Part shown: positions 45,780-54,376 of the stretch, in pieces
Layout of the letters: every line of letters starts with the position of its first letter
Numbering within the stretch: position 1 is the first letter of the stretch
Source of the DNA: JAUVRX01 sp049664225
GTDB taxonomy: Bacteria; Acidobacteriota; Thermoanaerobaculia; Multivoradales; JAHEKO01
Length of the DNA stretch: 64,000 nt
NCBI GenBank assembly: GCA_049664225.1
Contig: JBATEX010000006.1
Coordinates: 1 to 64,000, forward strand
Direction of reading: 5' to 3'
The notes under the pieces: model-generated
Seen by the model: only the letters and a program-made list of their open reading frames with translations
What the model was told of the DNA's origin: nothing
Databases searched by the model: none
Position numbers and translations under genes: made by a program

Positions 45780-46287
45780 TTCATCTGTCGCTATCGACCG
45801 CCTGCGCAATCCCGAGGGCGGCCTCGACCGCCAGGCACTGCGTCAGATCCTCCCCTATGGCGAGGCTTTCCTGTTCGTCGACGAGGTGACCCGACTCGAA
45901 ACGGCCAAGATCGAAGCAATCTATCGGATTCCGGAAGCGGCGCCGTTTATCGAGGCCCACTTCGTCGGCCTTCCCTTGATGCCAGGCGTCCTCATCGGCG
46001 AGGGGCTAGCGCAGGCGGGTACGGTCATGGTGCGCTACAACCTCGAGCAACATGCCGACAAACATCTCCTGGCGTTCCAGATCGAGAGCGCTCGGTTTCT
46101 GTCTCCAGCCGTGCCGGGAGACACCCTCCAGTACTACGTCAAGCTGACCAAGTTGCGTCAGCGCGCAGCCCGAATGGAGGGTGAGGCTTTCGTCGGCGAC
46201 CGGCGCGTCTGCAAGGCCGAGCTGGTCTTGGCAATCGTCGATCGCCAGCTCCTGAAGGCCGAGCTGACCAAGCCCTCAGAAGAATGA
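45772..46287 (+). CDS. fabZ: 3-hydroxyacyl-ACP dehydratase (FabZ-like)
   Basis: 171 residues, hotdog fold. The segment IEAHFVGLPLMPGVLIGEGL carries the catalytic His (FabZ normally HFPGxPxMPG; here HFVG) and the Glu in GEGLAQAG. RQILPYGEAFLFVDEV at the N-terminus is the usual FabZ opening. It overlaps the ketosynthase stop and its own stop overlaps the next start (ATGA, 46284-46287), indicating translational coupling on both sides. Confidence 0.88.
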   Translation: MVDSSVAIDRLRNPEGGLDRQALRQILPYGEAFLFVDEVTRLETAKIEAIYRIPEAAPFIEAHFVGLPLMPGVLIGEGLAQAGTVMVRYNLEQHADKHLLAFQIESARFLSPAVPGDTLQYYVKLTKLRQRAARMEGEAFVGDRRVCKAELVLAIVDRQLLKAELTKPSEE

Positions 46288-47195
46288 TCCGCATCGCAGT
46301 GCTCGCCGATGTTCACGGCAATGTCCCGGCTCTCGAAGCCGTCATCGATGATGTCACTTCTCAGCAGCCGGACGAGGTGCTGGTCGGCGGCGATCTCGTC
46401 GGCCGCGGTCCCTGCGGCAAGCAGGTCGTGCGACGCATCACCGAGATGGGTTGGCGCAGCGTGCGTGGCAATCACGAGGACTATCTGCTCGCTTTCCGAC
46501 AGCAACGAGTAAAGAGTCACTGGTTAACCGCTCCCGAATGGTCTGCCGCGCGCTGGATGGCGGACGAGCTCGACGAAGCGGCAGCCCGCAGTATCGACGG
46601 TCTGCCCCTGACCCTGTCAAGTCACCTGGCACCAGAGCTGCGGCTGGTGCATGGAACTCCTAGATCCAATAGCGAGGGCATCGGCCCGTGGACCTCCCGC
46701 CAGCAGGTGGAGGCTCACTTTTCCGAGGTCCCCGAAACTGTCCTGGTTTGCGGCCATACCCATCGACCCCTCGAGTGCCGACTGCCGACCGGCATGGTGG
46801 TCAACGTCGGGGCGGTCGGACTGCCATTCAACAGAGATCGCAGGGCTCAGTACGCGCTGTTCCAATTGGACGGAGAAGAGGCGAAGGTCGAGTTCCGTCG
46901 AGTCGAGTACGACATCGACCAGACCATCAGAGACTATGAGACTTCCGGGTTCTTGAGCCATGGAGGGGCGACGGCCCGGCTTCTCATGCTGGAATTGGAG
47001 AAGGCCGCTCCCTTTCTGGTGCCCTTCATCGAGTGGGCGAGGGCTAAGGGCGTGACGCCCCTGGAGGAGGAACTCGGAGCCTTCCGGCAGTTCTACGACC
47101 CGGACGAGCCCTTTCGCGCCTTTGCCTGCCGTCTGAGAGAGCTGCAGGAGAGTTCCAGGAGCGTGCCGAAACCCCCTAAGCCCCTAAGCCCCTAG
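46284..47195 (+). CDS. metallophosphoesterase coupled to the fatty-acid cassette
   Basis: 303 residues. Calcineurin-like fold with all metal motifs: IAVLADVHGNVPALEAV, EVLVGGDLVGRGPCG, VRGNHEDYL, LRLVHGTPRSNSEG, VCGHTHRPLECRLPTG and VVNVGAVGLPFNRD. This is the YfcE/diadenosine-tetraphosphatase-like branch with an extra C-terminal domain (about 205-300). It starts by ATGA overlap with fabZ. The last residues (PKPPKPLSP) and the TAG stop are translated octamer repeat (47172-47195), so the extreme C-terminus is probably not functional. Substrate unknown. Confidence 0.82.
   Translation: MIRIAVLADVHGNVPALEAVIDDVTSQQPDEVLVGGDLVGRGPCGKQVVRRITEMGWRSVRGNHEDYLLAFRQQRVKSHWLTAPEWSAARWMADELDEAAARSIDGLPLTLSSHLAPELRLVHGTPRSNSEGIGPWTSRQQVEAHFSEVPETVLVCGHTHRPLECRLPTGMVVNVGAVGLPFNRDRRAQYALFQLDGEEAKVEFRRVEYDIDQTIRDYETSGFLSHGGATARLLMLELEKAAPFLVPFIEWARAKGVTPLEEELGAFRQFYDPDEPFRAFACRLRELQESSRSVPKPPKPLSP
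47172..47195 (+). repeat. C-rich octamer tract C (CCCCTAAG)n at a gene end
   Basis: CCCCCTAAG-CCCCTAAG-CCCCTAG: three octamer-like units, the last providing the TAG stop of the phosphoesterase. On the minus strand it reads CTAGGGGCTTAGGGG, related to tracts A and B. It lies in the 3' region between two converging genes (12-base gap). Confidence 0.85.
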
Positions 47196-47207
47196 AAAAG
47201 CTACCAG

Positions 47208-48779
47208 CTAGTCTTCCTGCGGTGAGCCGTCTGTCAGGCGGCCGAGCAATCCCTGCCCCCCTTGAAGCGCCACGCGCTGCATGTAGAGTTGAACTCCAAC
47301 CAGACCGCCCAACTCCTCACCTCCCCCTGCCCGACCTGGTCCGCCATGCAGGGTCTGGGGCATCGCGGCACCAGAGCCAGGACCCTCACCGATCGTCGCC
47401 TCGGAACCGATGTAGATTCGCCCAGTGCTACTGGCTCCTGCATCGAGGAACTCGCCCAGCCAACCTTCATCATCGCTGTAGAGGGAGGTGACGAGCGTTC
47501 CTCCGGCCAAAGACATCGTTCTTGCCGCTGCGGTGGCGCCCCCGTCATAGTGTAGAAGCGTCGCCACGGGTGCGAAGACCTCTCGCTGGTGAACCGTCGT
47601 CGCACCGTTGGCGTCGGCAGCCTCGAGCAGCGTAGGCTGAACGAAGTAGCCCCTGCCGGCAGGACTGCCCACACCGTCGGCCCGCTTGCCACTCCCCAGG
47701 ATCAACCGCGCGTCGCGCTGCAGCTCGCCAATACCCTCCAGGGCGTCCACGAGCTGCTGCGCCGACACCAGCGGACCCATGCCAACAGCTTCATCGGCGG
47801 GGTTTCCTGTCACGACTGCTTCGAGTCTCGCTACGAGGGCTTCCCGAACATCGGCGAGCCTCGACTGGGGACTCAGTATGCGACGCACGGCCGTGCATTT
47901 CTGACCGGCCTTCTGGGTCACTTCGCGCACGATGTCATCGAGAAACATCTCGAAGACCGGGCTGCCCGACTCTACATCCGGCGCCAGCACGGCGGCGTTG
48001 AGGCTGTCCGCCTCGACGTTGAAACGACAGTTAGCGGCGATCAACTGCTCGCCCTGGCGCAGCTTCGTAGCCGTCGCCGCCGAGCCGGTGAACGCGACCA
48101 CATCCTGGGGGCCCAACTGACCCATCAGATCCCCGGTCGAGCCACAGATGAGCTGCAGAGCACCGTCGGGCAGGATACCGGCGTCGACGATAATCTCGAC
48201 GCATCGCTGGGCAACGAGGGCCGTCGAGGTACCTGGCTTCGTGATTACCGGCATGCCTGCCAGAAGAGCCGCTGCAGCCTTCTCCGCAAAGCCCCAGACG
48301 GGGAAGTTGAAGGCGTTGATATGAACCGCGACTCCGTGCCTCGGAACCCAGAGATGTCGGCCCCAGAAGCCGCCATCTCGACTCAGGGGCACCTCTTCCC
48401 CATCGGCCATCAGCGCACCGCCTTCGAGTCCCCGAGCCAGACCGGCATAGTAGGCCAACGTGGCCCCACCGCCATCGATATCGAAAGAGCCATCGGATAG
48501 TGTGGTGCCGTTGTTCAACCTCGACAGGTCCAGCAACTCGTCTCTGCTCTCGCGCATGGCCTTCGACATCGCCTTGAGCAGAGTACCTCGTTCCGCGAGG
48601 CTCATCTCTCTGAGCGCGGGGCCTCCCCGTTGTCTGGCGCACTGCAGGACCGCGGAGAAATCGACCCCTTCACTCGAGGTCTGGGCGATGACCTCTTCGG
48701 TTGAAGGGTCGTTCAGCGGCACGAGGCCGGTAGCCGGCTCATGCCATCGACCGTCAACATAGCTCTTGAGGATCTTCAT
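47208..48779 (-). CDS. BoxD/PaaZ-type semialdehyde dehydrogenase
   Basis: 523 residues of the aldehyde dehydrogenase superfamily, closest in outline to 3,4-dehydroadipyl-CoA semialdehyde dehydrogenase (BoxD) and the dehydrogenase domain of PaaZ. Landmarks: KSYVDGRWHEPATG, INAFNFPVWGFAEKAAAALL, PVITKPGTSTALVAQRCVEI, VAFTGSAATATKLRQ, catalytic Glu in NVEADSLNAAVLAP, catalytic Cys in KAGQKCTAVRRI, and MPQTLHGGPGRAGGGEELGG. It lacks the PaaZ hydratase domain, so it fits BoxD-like enzymes of benzoyl-CoA degradation; no other box or paa genes are here. Converges with the phosphoesterase. Confidence 0.85.
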   Translation of the reverse strand: MKILKSYVDGRWHEPATGLVPLNDPSTEEVIAQTSSEGVDFSAVLQCARQRGGPALREMSLAERGTLLKAMSKAMRESRDELLDLSRLNNGTTLSDGSFDIDGGGATLAYYAGLARGLEGGALMADGEEVPLSRDGGFWGRHLWVPRHGVAVHINAFNFPVWGFAEKAAAALLAGMPVITKPGTSTALVAQRCVEIIVDAGILPDGALQLICGSTGDLMGQLGPQDVVAFTGSAATATKLRQGEQLIAANCRFNVEADSLNAAVLAPDVESGSPVFEMFLDDIVREVTQKAGQKCTAVRRILSPQSRLADVREALVARLEAVVTGNPADEAVGMGPLVSAQQLVDALEGIGELQRDARLILGSGKRADGVGSPAGRGYFVQPTLLEAADANGATTVHQREVFAPVATLLHYDGGATAAARTMSLAGGTLVTSLYSDDEGWLGEFLDAGASSTGRIYIGSEATIGEGPGSGAAMPQTLHGGPGRAGGGEELGGLVGVQLYMQRVALQGGQGLLGRLTDGSPQED

Positions 48780-48851
48780 GGTCGTCTCCTTGCACTTCAG
48801 GCACTCGGCCCGCCTCGTTCAGGCTCCAGACAGCACCGGCCGGGGGTGCTT

Positions 48852-49535
48852 TCAGCCCTCCCGCTCCAGCTCGTTGCGAATGAAATTCTCCAGGATTCGG
48901 AACTGTTCCTTGCTCGGTTGCACGAACTCGATGCCCACGCGGTAATGCAACTCTCCCTCCTCGAGATCGACTTTTGCCGCGTGGACCACCCTGCCCATGC
49001 ACTCGAAGACATGCTCATCGAGCTGCAATTCCAGCTTGACGATGGACTCCGGCTTCGGGGGTAGCTCGGTGATGATCAGCATGCCGGAGGCGCTGAGCTG
49101 CTTGACCAGGAACTTGGATTCGGTCTTGAGATCGACCTCGCGTGCGGTGTCTACCTTGAGTCGACCGAAGATCCTCTGCTTGAGATCGAGGATGACGTTC
49201 TTCTCCATAAACTGATACAGCTGTTCCGCCGTGTTCGTCAGGATGTCCCCGAAAGCGATCCCGGCGGAATAGACCGGCACCACGTCCCCGGTATCCAGCT
49301 TCTCCGTTCCGGCCAGACGGCACCACTTCACCTTCCCCTCGAGGTTGACCACTTCAGGTCCGTCACCGAGACGGAAGTTGTACTTCCTGCCCACCTGGAG
49401 CTGAGCGCTGGTGCGGACGGCAAAGCCGCCCAGACTCAAGTTGTCGACGCTGGCCCTGACCGAATAGGAGAAGCTACCCTCCACCTTTTCGGTGGGGAAG
49501 CGGGGATATCGCCTCTTTTCGCCTTTTTCATTCAT
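48852..49535 (-). CDS. tandem PilZ-domain protein (c-di-GMP receptor)
   Basis: 227 residues. The first PilZ domain shows the c-di-GMP motifs RRYPR (RxxxR) and DNLSLGGF (N/DxSxxG). The second (about 125-215) has KQLSASGMLI and YRVGIEF but lacks the Arg motif, so it probably serves structure. A hydrophilic linker (FMEKNVILDLKQRIF) joins them. It diverges over 205 bases from the DUF4388-TonB gene, suggesting related control. It probably senses c-di-GMP and acts on a partner, perhaps in motility or secretion (inference). Confidence 0.85.
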   Translation of the reverse strand: MNEKGEKRRYPRFPTEKVEGSFSYSVRASVDNLSLGGFAVRTSAQLQVGRKYNFRLGDGPEVVNLEGKVKWCRLAGTEKLDTGDVVPVYSAGIAFGDILTNTAEQLYQFMEKNVILDLKQRIFGRLKVDTAREVDLKTESKFLVKQLSASGMLIITELPPKPESIVKLELQLDEHVFECMGRVVHAAKVDLEEGELHYRVGIEFVQPSKEQFRILENFIRNELEREG

Positions 49536-49740
49536 GGGATTAGACTCCCGATTCTATACTCTCTGATGGAGGGCCCAGCGGCAAGAACCGGCTCCCGGGG
49601 CCTTGAAGCCCCGCCGCCTGTGTGAGACACGCCACATCGCAACCCCCCCCTCCTGGACTTACAATAGCTGTGGGCTCAAAAGCGGAGGGAGCAGAGTCGG
49701 TCGTCAGGGCTACCGACTTCGAGAGCCAGCAGGGCAAGAC

Positions 49741-51372
49741 ATGAGTATCACCGGCAATCTCCTTACCCTCGAGCTATCGGAACTTCTCCAGTGGCTGGCC
49801 CAGGGCACCAAGACCGGCGTTCTCATTATCGAGAACGAAGACACAGAGAAGCGCATCTACTTCGACCGCGGTACCATCGTCTCGTCCGAATCGAGTGACT
49901 CGCAGGAACACCTGGGGCGCTTCCTCGTCGCCGAGGGCCTCATCGATGAGCCGACACTGGCTCGTGCTCTCAAGCTGCAGCAAGCAACCCAGATTCTCCT
50001 TGGCAAGGTGTTGGTGACCCTGGGCTCCATCACGGAAAAGGAGCTGAACCAGGTTCTTCAGCAGAAGACCCAGGAGACCATCTACGAGCTTTTCGGCTGG
50101 CCCGAAGGCGAGTTCCGATTCGTGCCGGACGACCTGCCAGAGTTTCCCATGGTACCCATGTCCCTCGACGTGACCAACGTGGTTCTCGAGGGCATGCGGC
50201 GAATCGACGAGGCCAACCACTCTGCGGCCGGCGGAATGGAGGATCGCGCTTCCGAAGATGCCCATGAGATCGAACAAACGCTGGCCTCCGACATTTTGGA
50301 TCCCCTGAGCATCTCCTCTGTCGAAATCCCCAAGGTCGTCGATGACATGAGCGCTTCCCGAGAGCGCTCCAGTGCCATCGAGGAGGACTTCGAGGGCATC
50401 ATCGAGCCGAAAGTGAGAGGTTTCTACGAGACCACGGCAGCCAAGAAGGAAAATCGGGTCAAGTTGCTGGCTGCCGCGGCTGCCGGGGTTGTCGTGATTC
50501 TGATCGCAGTCATGGCCTACTTCTTCTGGCCGGCGGAGCCGAGCGAAGCACGGACCCAGGTGCCGCCGGACAGCGGCCCGCGCTTCACCGAATTCGAACC
50601 GGCCCCGACCCTCGAGGAATTGGGTATCCTGCCAACAGCCGAGGCAGAGGCGGAGCCGCTGGCAACAGCGGACATCGTGCCACCACCAACCGATGCTGAC
50701 AACAAGAAACGCGAAACGACTCAGCTCAAGGCAGAGTACGAACGGGAGTTGGAGACTCTGCGCAACCAGCTTCGCGACGCGCAGCGTGAAGCCGAAGAGA
50801 ACAAGAACCCTCCCGAAAACCAACTGGCTAGCAACCAGATCGATGCCGAATCTGGTGCTCTACCAGCGGACATCGGTCGGACCACGGTAGTGGCACCCCA
50901 GGCAGAGCCCGAGCTGGAAACGGAAGAGGTCGTCCCCGCCGACGGCGCAGCTGATTCCGGCCTACTCGATGGCGATGCCGAGGAGTCCAACCTGGGATAC
51001 ACCGTTCCTGACCTGCCGGACTCCCAACTTGCTGCATCGGCCGCCGAGCTTCTCCCCGAACAACCCAAGGTGGCAATGGGCGATCTCGTAGAGCCGGGAC
51101 CGGGAGTCCAGGCGCCAACGGTCGTCAGGCGACCCCAGCCTCGCTACCCTGACACCGCTCGACGCCTCGGTCGCACCGCTGTGGTGGAACTGCGCCTTTT
51201 GATCGACGAGCACGGGGGTGTGGCCGAGATTCAGCCAACCGGGCCGAAGGCAGGCATGGGCTTCGACAGGGCGGCCTTTACAGCAGCGGAAAAGACCACT
51301 TGGCGACCTGCCATGGTGGATGATATCCCGGTCAAGATGTGGGTCGATCTACGGATCGAATTCAAGCCCTAG
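49741..51372 (+). CDS. DUF4388-transmembrane-TonB fusion protein
   Basis: 543 residues starting at MSITGNLLTLELSELLQWLA. Residues 1-145 are a DUF4388 domain (IYFDRGTIVSSES, TLARALKLQQATQILLGKVL, FGWPEGEFRFVP), a cytoplasmic regulatory module usually found in response-regulator-like proteins. One membrane helix (about 241-264, LLAAAAAGVVVILIAVMAYF) follows, then a periplasmic part with a coiled coil (about 321-356, KRETTQLKAEYERELETLRN). A TonB C-terminal domain (about 458-543) has RPQPRYPDTARRLGRTAVVE, then VVELRLLIDEHGGVAEI and WRPAMVDDIPVKMWVDLRIE. It joins an intracellular sensor to an outer-membrane energy transducer. Confidence 0.87.
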   Translation: MSITGNLLTLELSELLQWLAQGTKTGVLIIENEDTEKRIYFDRGTIVSSESSDSQEHLGRFLVAEGLIDEPTLARALKLQQATQILLGKVLVTLGSITEKELNQVLQQKTQETIYELFGWPEGEFRFVPDDLPEFPMVPMSLDVTNVVLEGMRRIDEANHSAAGGMEDRASEDAHEIEQTLASDILDPLSISSVEIPKVVDDMSASRERSSAIEEDFEGIIEPKVRGFYETTAAKKENRVKLLAAAAAGVVVILIAVMAYFFWPAEPSEARTQVPPDSGPRFTEFEPAPTLEELGILPTAEAEAEPLATADIVPPPTDADNKKRETTQLKAEYERELETLRNQLRDAQREAEENKNPPENQLASNQIDAESGALPADIGRTTVVAPQAEPELETEEVVPADGAADSGLLDGDAEESNLGYTVPDLPDSQLAASAAELLPEQPKVAMGDLVEPGPGVQAPTVVRRPQPRYPDTARRLGRTAVVELRLLIDEHGGVAEIQPTGPKAGMGFDRAAFTAAEKTTWRPAMVDDIPVKMWVDLRIEFKP

Positions 51373-51379
51373 AGGTTCT

Positions 51380-52132
51380 CTAGCTTCCAATCCAGAGCTT
51401 CAGCGCGAAGAGGATGATCGTCACGGTGACGACCCCTCGCACCCATCGGTGTCCCTTGAGGACGGTGAGACGTGCTCCGACCAGCCCCCCGATGATGGTT
51501 CCCGCCGCCAACGTCAAGCCCATGAGCCAGTCGACCTTGCCCTGCCAGACAAACAGAGCCAGGGACAGGGCAGTAAAACAGAGTACCGTGAGCACCTTTA
51601 CGGCGTTGCCCCGCACCAGATTCAGACCCACTGCCGAGGTCACGGCGAGGACGAAGAACCCGACTCCGGCCTGAACGAACCCACCATAGATCCCCACCGC
51701 GAAGAAAGCCAGGCCGGTCAGGAGGTAGCGTCGTCCGGCTCGATCGGCAAGCTCCGCACGGCTGCCTTCCTTTCTATGGTGAGGAGCCCACAGGGTCCAC
51801 ACCGACAGCGTCAGCATCAACAAGGCCAGAACCCGTTTGAACGCTTGATCGCTGATGACCAGAGCACCCCAGGTCCCGAAGACCGCTCCCAAAGTCGCCG
51901 GCGCAGCCGCCCACCACAGGGAGCTCCAGTCCAGCACACGGTGACGCTCGAAACTCCAAACGGCTGCGACGTTCTGCAGGAGAATGCCAACTCGATTGGT
52001 GCCGTTGGCCACGCCAGCCGGCAAGCCGAGAAACATGAGTATCGGCAAGGTCAGGAAGGAGCCTCCTCCAGCAATGACATTGACTACGCCGGCTATCAGC
52101 CCCGAGCCGAAGAGCAGAAGGTAGCCCTTCAT
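51380..52132 (-). CDS. TauE/SafE-family sulfite/organosulfur exporter
   Basis: 250 residues with eight predicted helices: LLLFGSGLIAGVVNVIAGGG (the GGG-rich first helix), FLTLPILMFLGLPAGVANGT, FAVGIYGGFVQAGVGFFVL (second copy of the repeat), GNAVKVLTVLCFTALSLALF and AAGTIIGGLVGARLT. Exports sulfite or small organic anions in characterised members. Its ATG overlaps the stop of the alkyltransferase-like gene (ATGA, 52129-52132). It converges with the DUF4388 gene, 7 bases apart. Confidence 0.88.
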   Translation of the reverse strand: MKGYLLLFGSGLIAGVVNVIAGGGSFLTLPILMFLGLPAGVANGTNRVGILLQNVAAVWSFERHRVLDWSSLWWAAAPATLGAVFGTWGALVISDQAFKRVLALLMLTLSVWTLWAPHHRKEGSRAELADRAGRRYLLTGLAFFAVGIYGGFVQAGVGFFVLAVTSAVGLNLVRGNAVKVLTVLCFTALSLALFVWQGKVDWLMGLTLAAGTIIGGLVGARLTVLKGHRWVRGVVTVTIILFALKLWIGS

Positions 52133-52473
52133 CTTGCGGTGCCCAGCATGGCGGTCTGGGACGGCTCCCAACGATATCGCCTCAGGTCGACCCGTCCAGC
52201 GGAGTCGAAGACCACACCCTCTTCTTCCAGCAGCTGTCGCTGAAAGCCCTCCCAGCCGAGCTCCGCCCGTCGGCTGACCTCACCCCTGGCGTTGATCACC
52301 CGGTGCCAAGGCAGCTCGGAGCCGGTCGGCAAGACATGCAGCGCATAGCCCACCTGGCGCGCCTGCCCTGGTAGCTCCGCCAGGTCGGCGATCTGGCCAT
52401 AGGTGGCGACCTTGCCCGAGGGGACGCGAGCCACCTGGGCGTAGATCCTCTCGTAGGATGATGGGGTCGCCAT
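52129..52473 (-). CDS. atl: alkyltransferase-like protein (ATL)
   Basis: 114 residues from MATPSSYERIYAQVARVPSG. MGMT/Ogt C-terminal fold with HTH KVATYGQIADLAELPGQARQ. The methyl-acceptor Cys of PCHRV is Trp here (LPWHRVINARGEVS), which is characteristic of ATL proteins that bind O6-alkylguanine and hand it to nucleotide excision repair. Length equals the family norm. It overlaps the exporter gene downstream (ATGA). Confidence 0.92.
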   Translation of the reverse strand: MATPSSYERIYAQVARVPSGKVATYGQIADLAELPGQARQVGYALHVLPTGSELPWHRVINARGEVSRRAELGWEGFQRQLLEEEGVVFDSAGRVDLRRYRWEPSQTAMLGTAR

Positions 52474-52546
52474 GATCGACGGCTCGTCGCTCCCGATCAG
52501 AGCCGCTCCAATCGACTGAACCACAATGGCTGTCTCCTCCGATCCA

Positions 52547-54169
52547 TCAGTGGAGTATGCCAACGATGGTAGCGGTCAGCCAGGAAGCCAGAGCTCCGCC
52601 GAACATGGCTTTCAGCCCGACCCTGGCGAGGTCTCCCTTTCTTTCAGGGGCCAGGGCGCTGATACCGCCGATCTGGATCCCGATGGAGGAGAAGTTGGCG
52701 AAGCCGCACAATGCGTAGGTCGAAATGACGATGGCTCTCTCGCTCAGAAGACCGCCCTGAATGTAGCTACCGAGGGTGCCAAAGGCCACGAACTCGTTGA
52801 GGGACAGCTTGACGCCAAGCAGATTGCCCACTCTCGAGGCGTCGGCCCAGGGCACTCCCATCAGGAATGCCAGCGGCCTCAATAGCGTGCCGAAAAGGGT
52901 CTGCAGCGAGCCGGGGAAGATCCCCTGAAACTCGCCGATTGCCGGGGACATACCACTGGCGGCATACGCCACGTAGGTCCCACCGAGGAGGCGTCCATCG
53001 ATCAACCGATCGACGAGACCCATCAATACATCGACGACAGCGATCAGCGCGATGAACCCGATCAGCATGGCGCCGACATTGACCGCCAGCTTGAGGCCAT
53101 CCACGATGCCGTTGGATGCAGCTTCGATGACATTGCCACCGCTCTCGATCTCCGGCAGCTTGGCGTCGCCGGCGGTCTGCGAGTGCTCCTTCTCTGGAAA
53201 GATGATCTTGCCGATCACCAGGGCCGCCGGCGCCGACATGACGCTTGCCGCTACCAGATGGCCGGCCGGCACTCCCATGGCAATGTAGCCAGCCAGTACA
53301 CCTCCAGCAATCGTGGCGAACCCTCCCACCATGATTGTGAGCAGCTCGGACTGCGTCATACCGGCCAAGAAAGGCTTGATCAGCAGAGGAGCTTCGGTCT
53401 GTCCGACGAAGACGTTGGCGGTACAGGAAAGGGTCTCCGCACCGCTGGTGCCGATGGTCCATCGCATGAAACGGCTGAGCGCCTCGATGACCTTCTGCAT
53501 GACCCCCAGGTAGTAGAGGACCCCCATGAAGCCACCGAAGAAAATGATTGTCGGCAGAACCTTGAAAGCGAACTGCATGCCAAAGCCGGGCCATCCCCCT
53601 TCTTGGCCCGGGAAGAAGTACTGGGAGTCGGCCAGGTTGCCGAACAAGAACCTGGCACCGTAGTCCGACAGGTTCAAGAAGTTCGCTGCCCCGGTGCTGA
53701 AGTACTGAAAGGCCCGTTGACCGTGTAGGTTGGAAGCGACCATCCAGCCAACGAGCAGAATCACGAGAAGGGCACCCATGAACCTCTGCGCGCCCGGAGC
53801 CAAACCGAAGCGGCGATTGAGCAGCAAGGCCGCCAGCAAAGCCCCCAGACCCATCAGAAGAAACTGGGCGGGAAACTGCAAAACCAGGGCTGCGACAGCT
53901 AGGCTTGCAGCGATGACCACCACGGCTCTACGCCATTGGAGCCCGCCTTCCTCTTGCTTGTCATCCAGGAGATAGAGGATCACGAGCAGACCGAGCAGGC
54001 CCATTCCGACGAAGCTCCAGACGTCCTCGCGAAGGATGATGAGCGCCAGAATGAATTGCAATCCCAGGCCCCAAAGAATCGGCCGCAGCTTCACGTCTCG
54101 CCGGTAGTAGGACATGGCCCAGGCGAGGCCGAGCAACGTCAAGAGTCCCAGAATGCTGACCCAGTTCAC
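52547..54169 (-). CDS. nupC: concentrative nucleoside transporter (CNT)
   Basis: 540 residues from a GTG (complement 54167-54169), with GGGGAG 8 bases before it; an upstream ATG would add 28 non-family residues. Symporter of the CNT family: AMSYYRRDVKLRPILWGLGL, TSGAETLSCTANVFVGQTEA with PLLIKPFLAGMTQSEL (nucleoside/cation site), GGFATIAGGVLAGYIAMGVP, and SLNEFVAFGTLGSYIQGG. It is longer than NupC (about 400) because of extra N-terminal helices (VVVIAASLAVAALVLQFP). Imports nucleosides with H+ or Na+. Confidence 0.92.
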   Translation of the reverse strand: MNWVSILGLLTLLGLAWAMSYYRRDVKLRPILWGLGLQFILALIILREDVWSFVGMGLLGLLVILYLLDDKQEEGGLQWRRAVVVIAASLAVAALVLQFPAQFLLMGLGALLAALLLNRRFGLAPGAQRFMGALLVILLVGWMVASNLHGQRAFQYFSTGAANFLNLSDYGARFLFGNLADSQYFFPGQEGGWPGFGMQFAFKVLPTIIFFGGFMGVLYYLGVMQKVIEALSRFMRWTIGTSGAETLSCTANVFVGQTEAPLLIKPFLAGMTQSELLTIMVGGFATIAGGVLAGYIAMGVPAGHLVAASVMSAPAALVIGKIIFPEKEHSQTAGDAKLPEIESGGNVIEAASNGIVDGLKLAVNVGAMLIGFIALIAVVDVLMGLVDRLIDGRLLGGTYVAYAASGMSPAIGEFQGIFPGSLQTLFGTLLRPLAFLMGVPWADASRVGNLLGVKLSLNEFVAFGTLGSYIQGGLLSERAIVISTYALCGFANFSSIGIQIGGISALAPERKGDLARVGLKAMFGGALASWLTATIVGILH

Positions 54170-54376
54170 AGTTGAATCTCCCCAGATCTGTTCTCGAGTC
54201 TCGCCATCTCCCAATTCATCGCGGGCACTCGGTTCCGGTTCGACAAGGTTCACCGCTGCGAGCGATTGTCATGACGCCGAAGCAATAGTACCTCAGGCAG
54301 GATGTCGGACTTGACGCCGCCTGAGGAGGGGTCGAGGCGACGCTCGACTGGTACATACCGGGCATCCGAGAACAGG

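Noticed and set aside
44439..45809. Long minus-strand frame opposite the ketosynthase
   Set aside because: No family features; the plus strand encodes an unmistakable condensing enzyme.
51218..52243. Long plus-strand frame opposite the exporter and ATL genes
   Set aside because: It is a shadow in GC-rich DNA; both minus-strand genes have clear family motifs.
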